64,000 bases of DNA from Jeotgalicoccus sp. (GTDB lineage: Bacteria > Bacillota > Bacilli > Staphylococcales > Salinicoccaceae). The translations under genes and the position numbers were made by a program. The stretch covers positions 242,782-306,781 of the forward strand of contig DONT01000002.1 in assembly GCA_003513765.1 (NCBI GenBank). Direction: 5' to 3'. Below the pieces are notes generated by a model. The model saw only the letters and a list, made by a program, of their open reading frames with translations, searched no databases and was not told where the DNA came from. Positions 41,306 to 50,177 of the stretch are shown one piece after another (positions within the stretch are counted from its first letter, which is position 1; each line of letters starts with the position of its first letter).

Positions 41306-42526
41306 ATGAGCAGGTTTATAGATGTAATTAAAGCACTTGGGCCCGGGATGGTCATTACAGCTTCATTCATTGGTCCGGGTACGGTCACAACAATGACGCG
41401 TGCCGGCGCAGGATTTGGTTACAGTATATTATGGGCAGTTTTATTTTCAATCATTGCGACAATCGTCCTGCAGGAAATGATTATTCGTCTCGCTCTCGTA
41501 ACAAGACGCGGTCTTGGGGAAGCAATTTACGACTTATTTAACAATACACTTGGGAAATTTCTTGTCGTGTGGATTTCTATGATTGCAGTTGCAATCGGGT
41601 GTGCCGCATACATGAGCGGTGATTTACTCGGGACATCACTTGGTCTCGGTTATCTGCTTGATATACCGACAAATATACTTGCGCCGATAGTCGGTATTAT
41701 AATATTATCGATCGGTTTATTCGGAAGCTATAAAATTATTGAAAAAGTCATGCTCGGCTTAATGGTAATTATGGGAGCGACATTCATTACGACAATGTTC
41801 CTCGTTAAACCGGACTGGAGAGAAGTATTCGGCGGTGCATTCATTCCGTCTATTCCGGACGGTTCGATTATTATGGTAATTGCATTAATTGGTACGACGG
41901 TTGTCCCGTACAACTTCTTTCTGCATGCAACGGCCGTGCACGAACGTTTTAACGGCTTGAAAGACTTAACGCTGGCACGCTGGGATACGATAATTTCTAT
42001 TACAATCGGCGGTATAATTTCAGGTGCGATTTTAATTTCTGCAGGGACGTTAATTTACGGACAGGAAGTTGACAATGTCGTTGCACTTGCAGGCCCTCTT
42101 GTGCCGATACTTGGGGATGTATGGGCGCCAATATTTATCAGTGTTGGTTTGTTTGCTGCAGGTTTCTCATCTGCGCTGGCATCACCGATGGGTGCAGCAG
42201 CAACAGTCAGCTCTTTCTTTAAATGGGAAGGCGGCATGAAGAACAAGAAATTTAAAATGATTTTCGGTCTGGTTATTTTGATTGGTGTAGTTACATCAGC
42301 AATCGGTTTTGAGCCGCTTGAAGTCATTCTGCTCGCTCAGGCATTAAACGGTGTTATTTTACCGCTGATTGCGATTCTGATTTATATTATCGTTAATAAA
42401 AAAGGACTTATGGGTAAACATAAAAACGGTCCTATTTTTAACGTTATTGGATTTCTTGTTGTCGCAGTCGTCTCATTCTTAGGAATTTACAGTATGGTTG
42501 ACGCAGTCACAGCCTTTTTCGGATAA
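41306..42526 (+). CDS. NRAMP-superfamily carrier of the YcsG-like, non-metal type
   Basis: A 406-residue membrane protein with about eleven helices and NRAMP architecture (ALGPGMVITASFIGPG at the N-terminus, GTTVVPYNFFLH in helix 6). The metal-binding DPGN motif of helix 1 reads GPGT and the MPH motif of helix 6 reads VPY, so divalent-metal transport is unlikely. The same changes are known in YcsG-like proteins next to 5-oxoprolinase genes. Paired with the arginase-like enzyme it may import that enzyme's organic substrate. A terminator follows. Confidence 0.8.
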   Translation: MSRFIDVIKALGPGMVITASFIGPGTVTTMTRAGAGFGYSILWAVLFSIIATIVLQEMIIRLALVTRRGLGEAIYDLFNNTLGKFLVVWISMIAVAIGCAAYMSGDLLGTSLGLGYLLDIPTNILAPIVGIIILSIGLFGSYKIIEKVMLGLMVIMGATFITTMFLVKPDWREVFGGAFIPSIPDGSIIMVIALIGTTVVPYNFFLHATAVHERFNGLKDLTLARWDTIISITIGGIISGAILISAGTLIYGQEVDNVVALAGPLVPILGDVWAPIFISVGLFAAGFSSALASPMGAAATVSSFFKWEGGMKNKKFKMIFGLVILIGVVTSAIGFEPLEVILLAQALNGVILPLIAILIYIIVNKKGLMGKHKNGPIFNVIGFLVVAVVSFLGIYSMVDAVTAFFG

Positions 42527-42536
42527 ATAAATTATC

Positions 42537-42566
42537 AATGACTCCGGTGACGGGGTCATTTTTTAT
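42537..42566 (+). terminator. terminator after YcsG-like carrier
   Basis: Arms AATGACTCCG / CGGGGTCATT with a 4-base loop and a T-run. Confidence 0.85.
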
Positions 42567-42637
42567 AAAATTGCTTTCATTAAGTATCCTGTTTAAAATG
42601 GATAGAATTACACATATAAATAAGGAGAGAGACAGAT

Positions 42638-43408
42638 ATGAATATTGGATTAGTAGGTTCAGGTGCAATAGGACAATATTTGTTAAAAAACATTAATAAA
42701 AACAGCAATGGTGATTTAAATATAACGAGCGTATTCGTAAGAAATTACGATAAATATAAACACCTTGAGGAACAGTATAATGTAGAACTATTCACAGATT
42801 TAAGTGAATTTCTTGCAGCAGACATGGATATTGTTGTGGAAGCGGCTAACGTTGAGACCAGCAAAGAGCTGCTGCCTGACATTATCAAAGTAAAAGATAC
42901 GATGCTCATTAGTATCGGTGCACTTGCTGACGAAGCTTTACTTAAAACAGTATCAGCAGCCGACAGCAAAACACTGCACCTGCCGTCAGGCGGAATAGGC
43001 GGTCTGGATCTGGTTCAAAATGCGAGGGCACTTGGCAACCTGGACAAGGTCACTTTAACGACACGTAAGCCGGCAGCTTCACTTATCGATGAGCCGGTTG
43101 ATGCTGAGACAGTAGTCTTTGAAGGAAAAGCCGGGGACGCAATCGATAAATTCCCGAAAAACATGAATATCTCGATTATTTTATCACTGGCAGGATTAGG
43201 TATTAATCAGACAAACGTTGTGCTGATTGCAGACCCTTCAGCCGATAAAAATACGCATACGATTAATATATCAGGCGGATTTGGTGATGCTGAGCTGACA
43301 ATCAGCAACAACCCGCTGCCGGAAAATCCTAAAACAAGTGCCCTGGCAGCGTTAAGTGTTTACGCAACCCTTGAAAGAATGTCAGAAAACGTTAAAATCG
43401 GCAATTAA
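42638..43408 (+). CDS. nadX: L-aspartate dehydrogenase-like protein (NadX family)
   Basis: A 256-residue NAD-binding protein of the aspartate dehydrogenase family. Rossmann motif GLVGSGAIGQY at the N-terminus, a middle HLPSGGIGGLD segment and a C-terminal catalytic-type His in DKNTHTINISGGFGD. Members oxidise L-aspartate to iminoaspartate or oxaloacetate. No nadA or nadC neighbours, so a role in NAD synthesis is not shown. SD AAGGAGAG. Its stop codon lies inside a long palindrome. Confidence 0.82.
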   Translation: MNIGLVGSGAIGQYLLKNINKNSNGDLNITSVFVRNYDKYKHLEEQYNVELFTDLSEFLAADMDIVVEAANVETSKELLPDIIKVKDTMLISIGALADEALLKTVSAADSKTLHLPSGGIGGLDLVQNARALGNLDKVTLTTRKPAASLIDEPVDAETVVFEGKAGDAIDKFPKNMNISIILSLAGLGINQTNVVLIADPSADKNTHTINISGGFGDAELTISNNPLPENPKTSALAALSVYATLERMSENVKIGN

Positions 43409-43430
43409 CATGACAAATGTCATGTTAATT
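43403..43430. promoter_or_regulatory. perfect 12-bp-arm palindrome upstream of des
   Basis: AATTAACATGAC and GTCATGTTAATT separated by 4 bases, overlapping the nadX stop. No T-run follows, so a simple terminator is unlikely. Its centre is about 65 bp before the expected des transcription start, a typical activator site position; DesR is the natural candidate. Confidence 0.6.
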
Positions 43431-43509
43431 TACTGACAGTTTAGTCTATATCCAAAAGTCTTTATCGTTCATAATACTAGATGAATAGATATGGAAAAGA
43501 GGAAAGCAT

Positions 43510-44535
43510 ATGACTAAAGAAAAACAGGCGGCGCTGAGAAAAAGTGTAATGCCCTATGCAAAATCACAAACTAAAACGAGTGTCATACAGCTGCTGAACA
43601 CGATATTGCCGTTCTTTATACTATGGTTTTTAGCTTATCAGTCACTAAGTGTTTCATTCTGGCTGAGCTTGCCATTTTCAATACTGGCAGCAGGATTTAT
43701 GATTCGTTCATTCATTATTTTCCATGACTGCACGCGCGGATCATTCTTTAAAAACAAAAAATTAAATAATTTCTTTGGGAATGTAACCGGAGTTATTACA
43801 CATTTCGCATATGAAAAATGGAAAAAAGAACATGCGATTCACCACGCAACAAGCGGTAACTTAGATAAACGCGGTGTTGGTGATATTTGGGTTATGACAG
43901 TGAAAGAATATGAAGAAGCGAGCAAATGGGAAAGATTCCAGTACCGCTTATACCGTAATCCGGTTATTTTATTCGGTTTCGGTCCGCTTTACTTATTCTT
44001 AATTGCAAACCGTGTTAACCGTAAAGCAGCGAAACGCCAGGAACGTATTAACACGCACGTTCTTACATTAATCATTGTGGCGATTTACTTACTTATCGGC
44101 TTTACTTTAGGCTGGCACGTACTGCTGATGGTACAGCTGCCGATTATTTACATCGCAGGTATGGCCGGAATCTGGTTATTCTACGTTCAACATCAGTTTG
44201 AAGATTCATACTTTGAAAATGAATCAGAATGGGATTTCGTAAAAGCTGCGGTAGACGGCAGTTCTTACTACAAACTTCCAGCATGGCTTGAATGGATGAC
44301 AGGCAGTATCGGTTACCACCACGTGCATCACTTAGCACCGCGTGTACCGAACTATCATTTAGAAGAAGCACATGAAAACACGCCGCCTCTTCACCAGGCG
44401 ACGACAATTACTTTAAAAACAAGTTTGGAATCGATAAAGTTCCGTCTTTACGACGAAGAGAACAATACGTTCATTACGTTTAAAAAGATGAAGGAACGTC
44501 TTGCAGGTAAGACTGCAGAGAATACTACTGCATAA
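43510..44535 (+). CDS. des: membrane acyl-lipid fatty acid desaturase
   Basis: A 341-residue membrane desaturase. Three His boxes for the di-iron centre are visible: HDCTRG near residue 77, HAIHH near 113, and YHHVHH near 275. Four or more membrane helices lie between them. It introduces a double bond into phospholipid acyl chains to keep membranes fluid in the cold. The DesK/DesR-type system follows directly, as in Bacillus. SD AAAGAGG. Confidence 0.93.
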   Translation: MTKEKQAALRKSVMPYAKSQTKTSVIQLLNTILPFFILWFLAYQSLSVSFWLSLPFSILAAGFMIRSFIIFHDCTRGSFFKNKKLNNFFGNVTGVITHFAYEKWKKEHAIHHATSGNLDKRGVGDIWVMTVKEYEEASKWERFQYRLYRNPVILFGFGPLYLFLIANRVNRKAAKRQERINTHVLTLIIVAIYLLIGFTLGWHVLLMVQLPIIYIAGMAGIWLFYVQHQFEDSYFENESEWDFVKAAVDGSSYYKLPAWLEWMTGSIGYHHVHHLAPRVPNYHLEEAHENTPPLHQATTITLKTSLESIKFRLYDEENNTFITFKKMKERLAGKTAENTTA

Positions 44536-44548
44536 TAAGAAATATCAG

Positions 44549-44581
44549 CATCCTCCTATGTAAAATAGGGGGATGTTTTAT
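44549..44581 (+). terminator. terminator after des
   Basis: Arms CATCCTCCTAT / ATAGGGGGATG (one G-U), 5-base loop, T-rich tail. Confidence 0.8.
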
Positions 44582-44640
44582 CTCTATATACCAGTCTTTG
44601 ATATAATGGGCTGAACAGCAGAGTGAAGGAGCGAATGAAG

Positions 44641-45762
44641 GTGAAAGATTGGTATCATATTTTCCCGTCAAATACGGGCTTAAGTCTTTATATATGGATT
44701 ATTTTTTGTGTGCTGCCATTTTATTTTATCTTTCGTGCGACCTCGCTCAGTGAAATAATAACCGGTATTGTAACGACATTAATATTTTTTGCGGTATACT
44801 GGCTGACGTTTAATTCAAAAGGTGCATTAGTATATATCGGGGTCAGCATCCAAATTATTATTAATATTATAATGACGATATTATTCAGCTACGTGTATTT
44901 TGCCTTGTTTATTGCTATTTATATCGGCAATATTAGAAGTAAAGCGGGCTTCATTACGATGTATGTCCTGTTACTGGTCACAACAGTTTTGGCCATAGTA
45001 TATGCATCGTTCTTTAATTATATGATCTTATTAACTCACCTGCCTTTTCTCATTATGACTATACTTGGGATTATAATGATTCCTCTGAATAAACGGAGCC
45101 GGATCAAGCAGGATGAGCTGGAAAACCAGCTGGAAGATGCTAATCAGCGGATAGCAGAACTCGCAATTAAAGAGGAACGTCACCGTATTGCACGTGATCT
45201 GCATGATACCCTGGGTCAGAGGCTGTCGATGATCGGTCTTAAAAGTGATCTGTCACGCAAGCTTATCGATAAAAATCCCGACCAGGCGAAACAAGAACTG
45301 CAGGATATTCAGGATACGGCGCGCCATGCGTTAAAAGAAGTTCGAGAAATGATTAGTGATATGAAGCGGGTCAGTTTTACAGAAGAGCTGAAACATACGC
45401 AGCTGATTTTGGACACTGCTGACATTGAGCATACAGAAACGATAGAAGCAGACTTTAAAAATATACCTGTATTAATAGAAAATGTTCTCAGCATGTGTTT
45501 AAAAGAATCGGTAACCAATATTTTGAAACACAGTAATGCAACAGAATGCATGATTATTCTGACGGAGTCTGAAAAAGATATATTTTTAAAAATATCTGAT
45601 AATGGTACTGGAACAGCCAGTTTTAATTACGGCAACGGTTTGCAGGGAATGAAAGAACGTCTGCAGTTTGTTAACGGTGATTCTCATATACACAGTTCGG
45701 ACAGAGGTTTTGAAGTGAATATGACAGTGCCGAAAGTACTAAGACAAATAGAGGAGGGATAG
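44641..45762 (+). CDS. desK: DesK-like thermosensor histidine kinase
   Basis: A ~373-residue HPK7-class sensor kinase with about five membrane helices and no extracellular domain (residues ~15-150). The cytoplasmic part has a linker coiled coil, the DesK-type phosphoacceptor box EERHRIARDLHDTLGQRLS and HATPase motifs (ESVTNILKHSNA, DNGTG). DesK senses membrane thickness and activates des through DesR. AAGGAG at 44626-44631 fits GTG 44641 best; ATG 44635 is only 3 bases from it but possible. A TATAAT at 44602-44607 may be its own -10. desR starts 1 bp after its stop. Confidence 0.9.
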   Translation: MKDWYHIFPSNTGLSLYIWIIFCVLPFYFIFRATSLSEIITGIVTTLIFFAVYWLTFNSKGALVYIGVSIQIIINIIMTILFSYVYFALFIAIYIGNIRSKAGFITMYVLLLVTTVLAIVYASFFNYMILLTHLPFLIMTILGIIMIPLNKRSRIKQDELENQLEDANQRIAELAIKEERHRIARDLHDTLGQRLSMIGLKSDLSRKLIDKNPDQAKQELQDIQDTARHALKEVREMISDMKRVSFTEELKHTQLILDTADIEHTETIEADFKNIPVLIENVLSMCLKESVTNILKHSNATECMIILTESEKDIFLKISDNGTGTASFNYGNGLQGMKERLQFVNGDSHIHSSDRGFEVNMTVPKVLRQIEEG

Positions 45763-45763
45763 G

Positions 45764-46363
45764 ATGATCAGAATTGTACTGGCTGAAGATCAAAATCTAT
45801 TATTAAGTGCGCTCAGCTCGCTGCTTAATCTGGAAGAAGATATTTCAGTGGTAGGTATGGCCGGGAATGGCAGAGATGCGCTTAAACTTGTTGAAGAAAA
45901 GCAGCCGGATATTTGTTTAATGGATATTGAAATGCCGGTAATGACAGGGCTGGATGCGGCAGAAGAGCTGACAGAGACAGACTGCAAAGTGATTATACTG
46001 ACAACCTATGCGAGACCGGGGTATTTTGAACGCGCCAAAAAAGCACAGGTCAGCGGTTATCTGCTGAAAGATACGCCGAGTGAAACATTAACAGAGTCCA
46101 TCAGACAGATTATGACCGGGAAACGAATTTACTCTCCGGAACTCATCGATATCGCTTTTGAAACCGGAAATCCGCTCACATCGAGAGAGATTGAAATTAT
46201 CCAGCTCCTTGCAGATGGTAAAACGACGAAATCCATTGCTGAAGAGTTGCATTTATCGAATGGTACGATCAGGAATTACGTATCAATTGTGCTTGATAAG
46301 CTGAGTGTAACGAACAGAATTGAAGCCATCAGGAAAGCTCTGGATAAAGGCTGGTTAAAATGA
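45764..46363 (+). CDS. desR: DesR-like response regulator (NarL/FixJ family)
   Basis: A 199-residue regulator. Receiver domain: LAEDQNLL, phospho-acceptor Asp in ICLMDIEMPVMTG near residue 54, Thr in ILTTYARPG, Lys in LLKDTPSE. C-terminal LuxR-type helix-turn-helix from LTSREIEIIQLLADG to IRNYVSIVLDKL. In Bacillus, DesR-phosphate activates des. Partner of the upstream DesK-like kinase. Confidence 0.93.
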   Translation: MIRIVLAEDQNLLLSALSSLLNLEEDISVVGMAGNGRDALKLVEEKQPDICLMDIEMPVMTGLDAAEELTETDCKVIILTTYARPGYFERAKKAQVSGYLLKDTPSETLTESIRQIMTGKRIYSPELIDIAFETGNPLTSREIEIIQLLADGKTTKSIAEELHLSNGTIRNYVSIVLDKLSVTNRIEAIRKALDKGWLK

Positions 46364-46403
46364 AAAGCAGTCTCTCTGATTAAATTTCAGAGAGATTGCT
46401 TTT
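46363..46403. terminator. bidirectional terminator between desR and VOC gene
   Basis: 17-bp near-perfect arms (AAAAGCAGTCTCTCTGA and TCAGAGAGATTGCTTTT). The stop codon of the minus-strand gene lies in the hairpin. Confidence 0.85.
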
Positions 46404-46926
46404 CGTCTGGTATAAATACTTTTGACTCACTGTATTCAGGATAATAATAGCCTTTCGGCAATGTCTGCAATTCGATTAAACTGCCCCATGGAGTCTTAAA
46501 GTAAACTGTGCCGTTACCCTCTGTATCTTCATAGCGGGTATTTTCATGAATATTCGACAGCGGCTGACCGCCGGCTTCTTTCATTTTTTCATATGATTTT
46601 TTTATATCATCTGTATAAAAAGAAAGATGTGTATAGCCGTAATCTTCCAGACTTAATGGTGTTCTTGAACTTACATTAAAGAACTGGAACATTTCTATAT
46701 TCGGACCATTGCCGATAGTCAGCATTCTTTTTTTGACCACATATGATTCTTCCGGGATACCGAGCAGCTTTTCAACTAAAGGTCCGCCTCTCGGGCGGTC
46801 TTTAAGTGTCTGCGAATCGTAAGCGATTTTTGCACCGAGTCCCTTTTTAAAAAACTCAGTTGCTATTTCAATATCAGGAACAGTCATTCCAATATGGTTC
46901 ATACCTCGTATTAAACCCACGCTCAT
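46387..46926 (-). CDS. VOC-family (glyoxalase/dioxygenase fold) protein
   Basis: A 179-residue vicinal-oxygen-chelate protein. Metal-ligand candidates are His in MNHIGMTVPD near residue 11, His in YTHLSFYT, and Glu in GSLIELQTLP. One complete VOC module plus a short extension is present. Function unassigned (glyoxalase, isomerase or dioxygenase). AAGGAGTG on the minus strand supports ATG 46926. Confidence 0.85.
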   Translation of the reverse strand: MSVGLIRGMNHIGMTVPDIEIATEFFKKGLGAKIAYDSQTLKDRPRGGPLVEKLLGIPEESYVVKKRMLTIGNGPNIEMFQFFNVSSRTPLSLEDYGYTHLSFYTDDIKKSYEKMKEAGGQPLSNIHENTRYEDTEGNGTVYFKTPWGSLIELQTLPKGYYYPEYSESKVFIPDEKQSL

Positions 46927-47088
46927 CACTCCTTCATAGAAAAACTTCTTCTTTATGTATTCCCATTTGTGACCCGGTTTTAAACCTGTATCAGGCACAT
47001 ACCTTGCCAGTAGCCGGTTATGGTAATATAATACATCTACATTTGTCTGTGTGCTGCAGACAGAAAAACTTAAGGGAGGTGATTATAC

Positions 47089-48060
47089 GTGGCGCAATTT
47101 CAAGAACACAAAGGGTTCAAAAGAATGTTTAAAGAAGACAAGCTGACATTAGGTTTGGGTTTTCCTCTTGAAGCTTATAAAGGCAGTTTTCCGAGAATGA
47201 ATCTCGAGGAGCAGATGATGCTTGCAAAGCAGGCTGAAAATTACGGTTTTGCTGCTTTAACGGTTCGGGATGCACCACTGTATGATCCGAACTTTGGTGA
47301 TGTCGGCGGGCTTTATGACCCGTTTATGTTTTTAACATATGCAGCAGCACATACTAAAAGTATCGCGCTGACGACTGGCAGCATAGTGACCACATTAAGG
47401 CATCCTTTTCATACGGCAAAATCTGCTGCCACGCTCGACAGTATTTCAGGGCGGCGCTTTGTAATGGGCGCGGCAACAGGTGACCGGCAGATAGAATTTC
47501 CGGCATTCAAAGCAGACCGTGAAAATAAAGGTGAGCTGTTCAGAGAATCCATTGCTGTAATGAAACAGCTGTGGCAGGAAGAGTTTCCGGTAATACAAAC
47601 AGAACGTACAAACTTAACCGAAGGCGATGTTGTTCCTAAACCTGAAATGGGGACCATCCCTGTATTTGGTACAGGTTACAGCAGCCAGACGATAGAGTGG
47701 CTTGCGGAAAATACAGACGGTTGGATGTTTTATCCGCAGGAGTTAAAAAAGCAAAAAGCACTGATAAATAAATGGCGCGGTTTAACTGAAGAGTTTAAAC
47801 CATTTACACAGCCGCTGATGATCGATTTGTCTGAGCGTGCAAACGAAGCGCCGAAAATGCTGGAAACAGGATTTAGAGCGGGACGCAATTTTATAATAGA
47901 TTATTTAAACGCCTATCAGGAAGCGGGGGTCAATCATATGACTGTCGCGCTTAAAGGCAGCAGCCGTCCGGCTGCAGAAGTAATTCAGGAACTTGGAGAA
48001 TTTGTTGTACCGAAGTTTCCTGTTAACAGAGAACAGAAATTTACATTTTTTAATCAATAA
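47089..48060 (+). CDS. LLM-class flavin-dependent oxidoreductase, GTG start
   Basis: A 323-residue luciferase-like monooxygenase-family protein. The TIM-barrel pattern is visible: LGLGFPLEAY, GFAALTVRDAPLYDP, LTTGSIVTTLRHP, SGRRFVMGAATGDR, and VFGTGYSSQTIEWLA. It uses FMN or F420; here FMN is likely. The GTG start is backed by GGGAGGTG. It is divergent from the VOC gene and 18 bp upstream of the DUF896 gene. Confidence 0.88.
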   Translation: MAQFQEHKGFKRMFKEDKLTLGLGFPLEAYKGSFPRMNLEEQMMLAKQAENYGFAALTVRDAPLYDPNFGDVGGLYDPFMFLTYAAAHTKSIALTTGSIVTTLRHPFHTAKSAATLDSISGRRFVMGAATGDRQIEFPAFKADRENKGELFRESIAVMKQLWQEEFPVIQTERTNLTEGDVVPKPEMGTIPVFGTGYSSQTIEWLAENTDGWMFYPQELKKQKALINKWRGLTEEFKPFTQPLMIDLSERANEAPKMLETGFRAGRNFIIDYLNAYQEAGVNHMTVALKGSSRPAAEVIQELGEFVVPKFPVNREQKFTFFNQ

Positions 48061-48078
48061 AAGAAAGCAGGGTCAAAT

Positions 48079-48309
48079 ATGATCGCAGGATTAGATAGAA
48101 TAAATGAATTAGCAAAAATACAAAAAACGGTGGGGCTGACCGAAGAAGAAAAACAGGAGCAGAAAGTCTTAAGAGAAGATTACCTTCGTCAAATTAGAGG
48201 ACAGGTACTGGATTCCTTTTCAGGACTGACAGTGGTCGATCCGCTTGGAAATGATGTTACACCAGAAAAACTAAAAGAAGAACAAGCTAAAAACAGAGAA
48301 GATAAATAA
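48079..48309 (+). CDS. DUF896/UPF0291 (YnzC-like) small protein
   Basis: A 76-residue helical protein matching the UPF0291 family: LDRINELAKIQKTVGLTEEE, then LREDYLRQIRGQVLDSFSG. In Bacillus a homologue (YnzC) is encoded next to sos genes, but no role is settled. Co-directional with and 18 bp after the LLM gene. Confidence 0.92.
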   Translation: MIAGLDRINELAKIQKTVGLTEEEKQEQKVLREDYLRQIRGQVLDSFSGLTVVDPLGNDVTPEKLKEEQAKNREDK

Positions 48310-48336
48310 AAAGCAGCGGATATTCGCTGCTTTTTT
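48307..48336. terminator. terminator after DUF896 gene
   Basis: Arms AAAAAGCAGCG / CGCTGCTTTTT with flanking A- and T-runs, serving convergent genes. Confidence 0.85.
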
Positions 48337-48337
48337 G

Positions 48338-49543
48338 TTATATATTCCCGGAAACATGTTTATTTTTACCGGATGCGATACCCATAATAAGCATCAGTAC
48401 TGAAACACAGATAAGCAGTGTCAGCGGGAGCGACCAGCTTCCTGTCATATCCTGAAGTCCTCCGACCATAACCGGCCCGAGAGCTGCAAGCAGATAACCG
48501 AAAGATTGAGCCATACCAGAGAGTTCAGCAGCTTCGTAGCCGTCTTTAGTTCTCAGTGTAAAAAACATCATGGACAGTGAAAATGCGCTGCCGTTTCCGA
48601 TACCGAGCATTATTATCCAGAGTATTGAGAGTTCTGAAAATCCTGCGAGAAGACCGGCAATTCCTGTGAGTATCAATCCACTGCCGATCAATGCAATCAT
48701 CACCTGATCTTTCATCTTGTCTGCGATAACCGGAATGATAAATGTAAATGGAATACTTGCGAACTGGAATATAAATACACCCCAGCCGGCGAGATGAATA
48801 TCGTAGCCGTTAGCCATTAATATAGTCGGCAGCCAAGTAATCAGCGTATAGAAGATTAAAGACTGAGCACCCATAAATACGGTGATTTTCCATGCGAGCG
48901 GAGAACGCAATAATCCGCCAATCTGCTGATTGTTAATTTTCTTTTTAGCACCATACTTTTTCGCTAGCTGCGGCAGCCAGATTATCAGTGTGATAAACGC
49001 AAGTCCGCCCCAGATAACGAGTGAGCCGCGCCAGCCTAAATTTCCGGACGTTGCAATCGGTATACTTAAACCTGAACCGAGTGCGCCGAATACGTTCATA
49101 ACAATCGCATAGAGGCCGGTCATTAAGCCGATTTTATAGGGGAAATTCATTTTAATAATGCCGGGTATGAGCACGTTGCCGATGGCAATTGCTAAACCAA
49201 CCAGCAATGTTCCGGTAAATAACAGACCGATGCCGCTTGCAGATCTGATTAAAATACCTGCAATCAGCAGAATAAGTGAAATAGCAATCGTCCGTTCCAT
49301 GCCGATTTTGTTTGCAATTTTCGGTGCAAACGGTGACAGCAGTGCGAATGCAATGAGCGGAAGCGTAGTAATAACACCTGCAAGCGCGTTGCTGATGCCA
49401 AAATCATCTCTGATAAATGATACGAGAGCACCTGCAGAAGTCAGTGGCACCCTTAAGTTTGCACCGACTAAAATAACGCCGATAATCAGCAGCCAGCTTA
49501 AATTTTTATTGCTGAAAAAAGGTTGATCTATTTGGTTGCTCAA
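48338..49543 (-). CDS. MFS transporter, CynX/NimT-like, TTG start
   Basis: A 401-residue major-facilitator protein with twelve predicted helices. The N-terminus (NLRVPLTSAGALVSFIRDDF) and the middle loop match the CynX/NimT group (cyanate, nitroimidazole). The substrate is unknown. The TTG start at 49543 follows GGAGGAG on the minus strand. Its stop lies next to the bidirectional terminator. Confidence 0.88.
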   Translation of the reverse strand: MSNQIDQPFFSNKNLSWLLIIGVILVGANLRVPLTSAGALVSFIRDDFGISNALAGVITTLPLIAFALLSPFAPKIANKIGMERTIAISLILLIAGILIRSASGIGLLFTGTLLVGLAIAIGNVLIPGIIKMNFPYKIGLMTGLYAIVMNVFGALGSGLSIPIATSGNLGWRGSLVIWGGLAFITLIIWLPQLAKKYGAKKKINNQQIGGLLRSPLAWKITVFMGAQSLIFYTLITWLPTILMANGYDIHLAGWGVFIFQFASIPFTFIIPVIADKMKDQVMIALIGSGLILTGIAGLLAGFSELSILWIIMLGIGNGSAFSLSMMFFTLRTKDGYEAAELSGMAQSFGYLLAALGPVMVGGLQDMTGSWSLPLTLLICVSVLMLIMGIASGKNKHVSGNI

Positions 49544-49558
49544 TAACTTTCTCCTCCA

Positions 49559-50083
49559 TTATTCTAACGATAAAATCCTCTCCGCTATAATATCTGTCTG
49601 TTCATCATCTCCCATAAAAAAGGAATGAGAACCGGTTTTTTTAAAGCCCTGCTTTTTATAAAAGCCAATCGCATTCTCATTTTTCTCCCAGACACCAAGC
49701 CAGATTTTATTTTTATTGAGTTTGCGTGCAATATCATAGGAAAGATTCAGCAGTTCTTTACCGAATCCCTGTTTGTGATATTTCTGGAGAATATAAATTC
49801 TTTGCACTTCAAGAGAACTATGTCCCATCGGTTCGGATTGAGCTGAATCGACATTCACTTTTAAGTATCCTGCAGGTTCATCATTGCTGTATATAAAATA
49901 AAACTGTGAATCAGGATTATTAAGTTCATCCCTGATTTTTTCAGCTGTGAAAGCATCATTAGAATAAGCTTTCATGTTCTCTTTAGTGTTTTGAGCCTCG
50001 AAAGCTTCATAAAAAGTATCATAGCTCAATTTTAACAGCGCCTCAGTATCATTTATAGTGCACCGTGTGATGTATGAAGTCAT
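49559..50083 (-). CDS. GNAT-family N-acetyltransferase
   Basis: A 174-residue GNAT acetyltransferase. The acetyl-CoA site reads VQRIYILQKYHKQGFGKEL near residue 90 (Q/RxxGxG type) and the C-terminal motif B contains NAIGFYKKQGFKKTG. Polyamine- or amino-acid-acetylating relatives exist; the substrate is unknown. It lies 15 bp upstream of the MFS gene on the same strand, so the two are probably co-transcribed. Confidence 0.88.
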   Translation of the reverse strand: MTSYITRCTINDTEALLKLSYDTFYEAFEAQNTKENMKAYSNDAFTAEKIRDELNNPDSQFYFIYSNDEPAGYLKVNVDSAQSEPMGHSSLEVQRIYILQKYHKQGFGKELLNLSYDIARKLNKNKIWLGVWEKNENAIGFYKKQGFKKTGSHSFFMGDDEQTDIIAERILSLE

Positions 50084-50177
50084 GAAATCACCTCTGTATT
50101 AATTTATTTACCTACTATACATGAAATTTAAGATTTAATCACAGATAGAATATTAATTAGAAAAAGAGTGCATCCGG

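Noticed and set aside
41306..42526. Annotation as a manganese/iron NRAMP transporter (MntH)
   Set aside because: Both metal-coordinating motifs (DPGN and MPH) are replaced, so a metal substrate is not supported.
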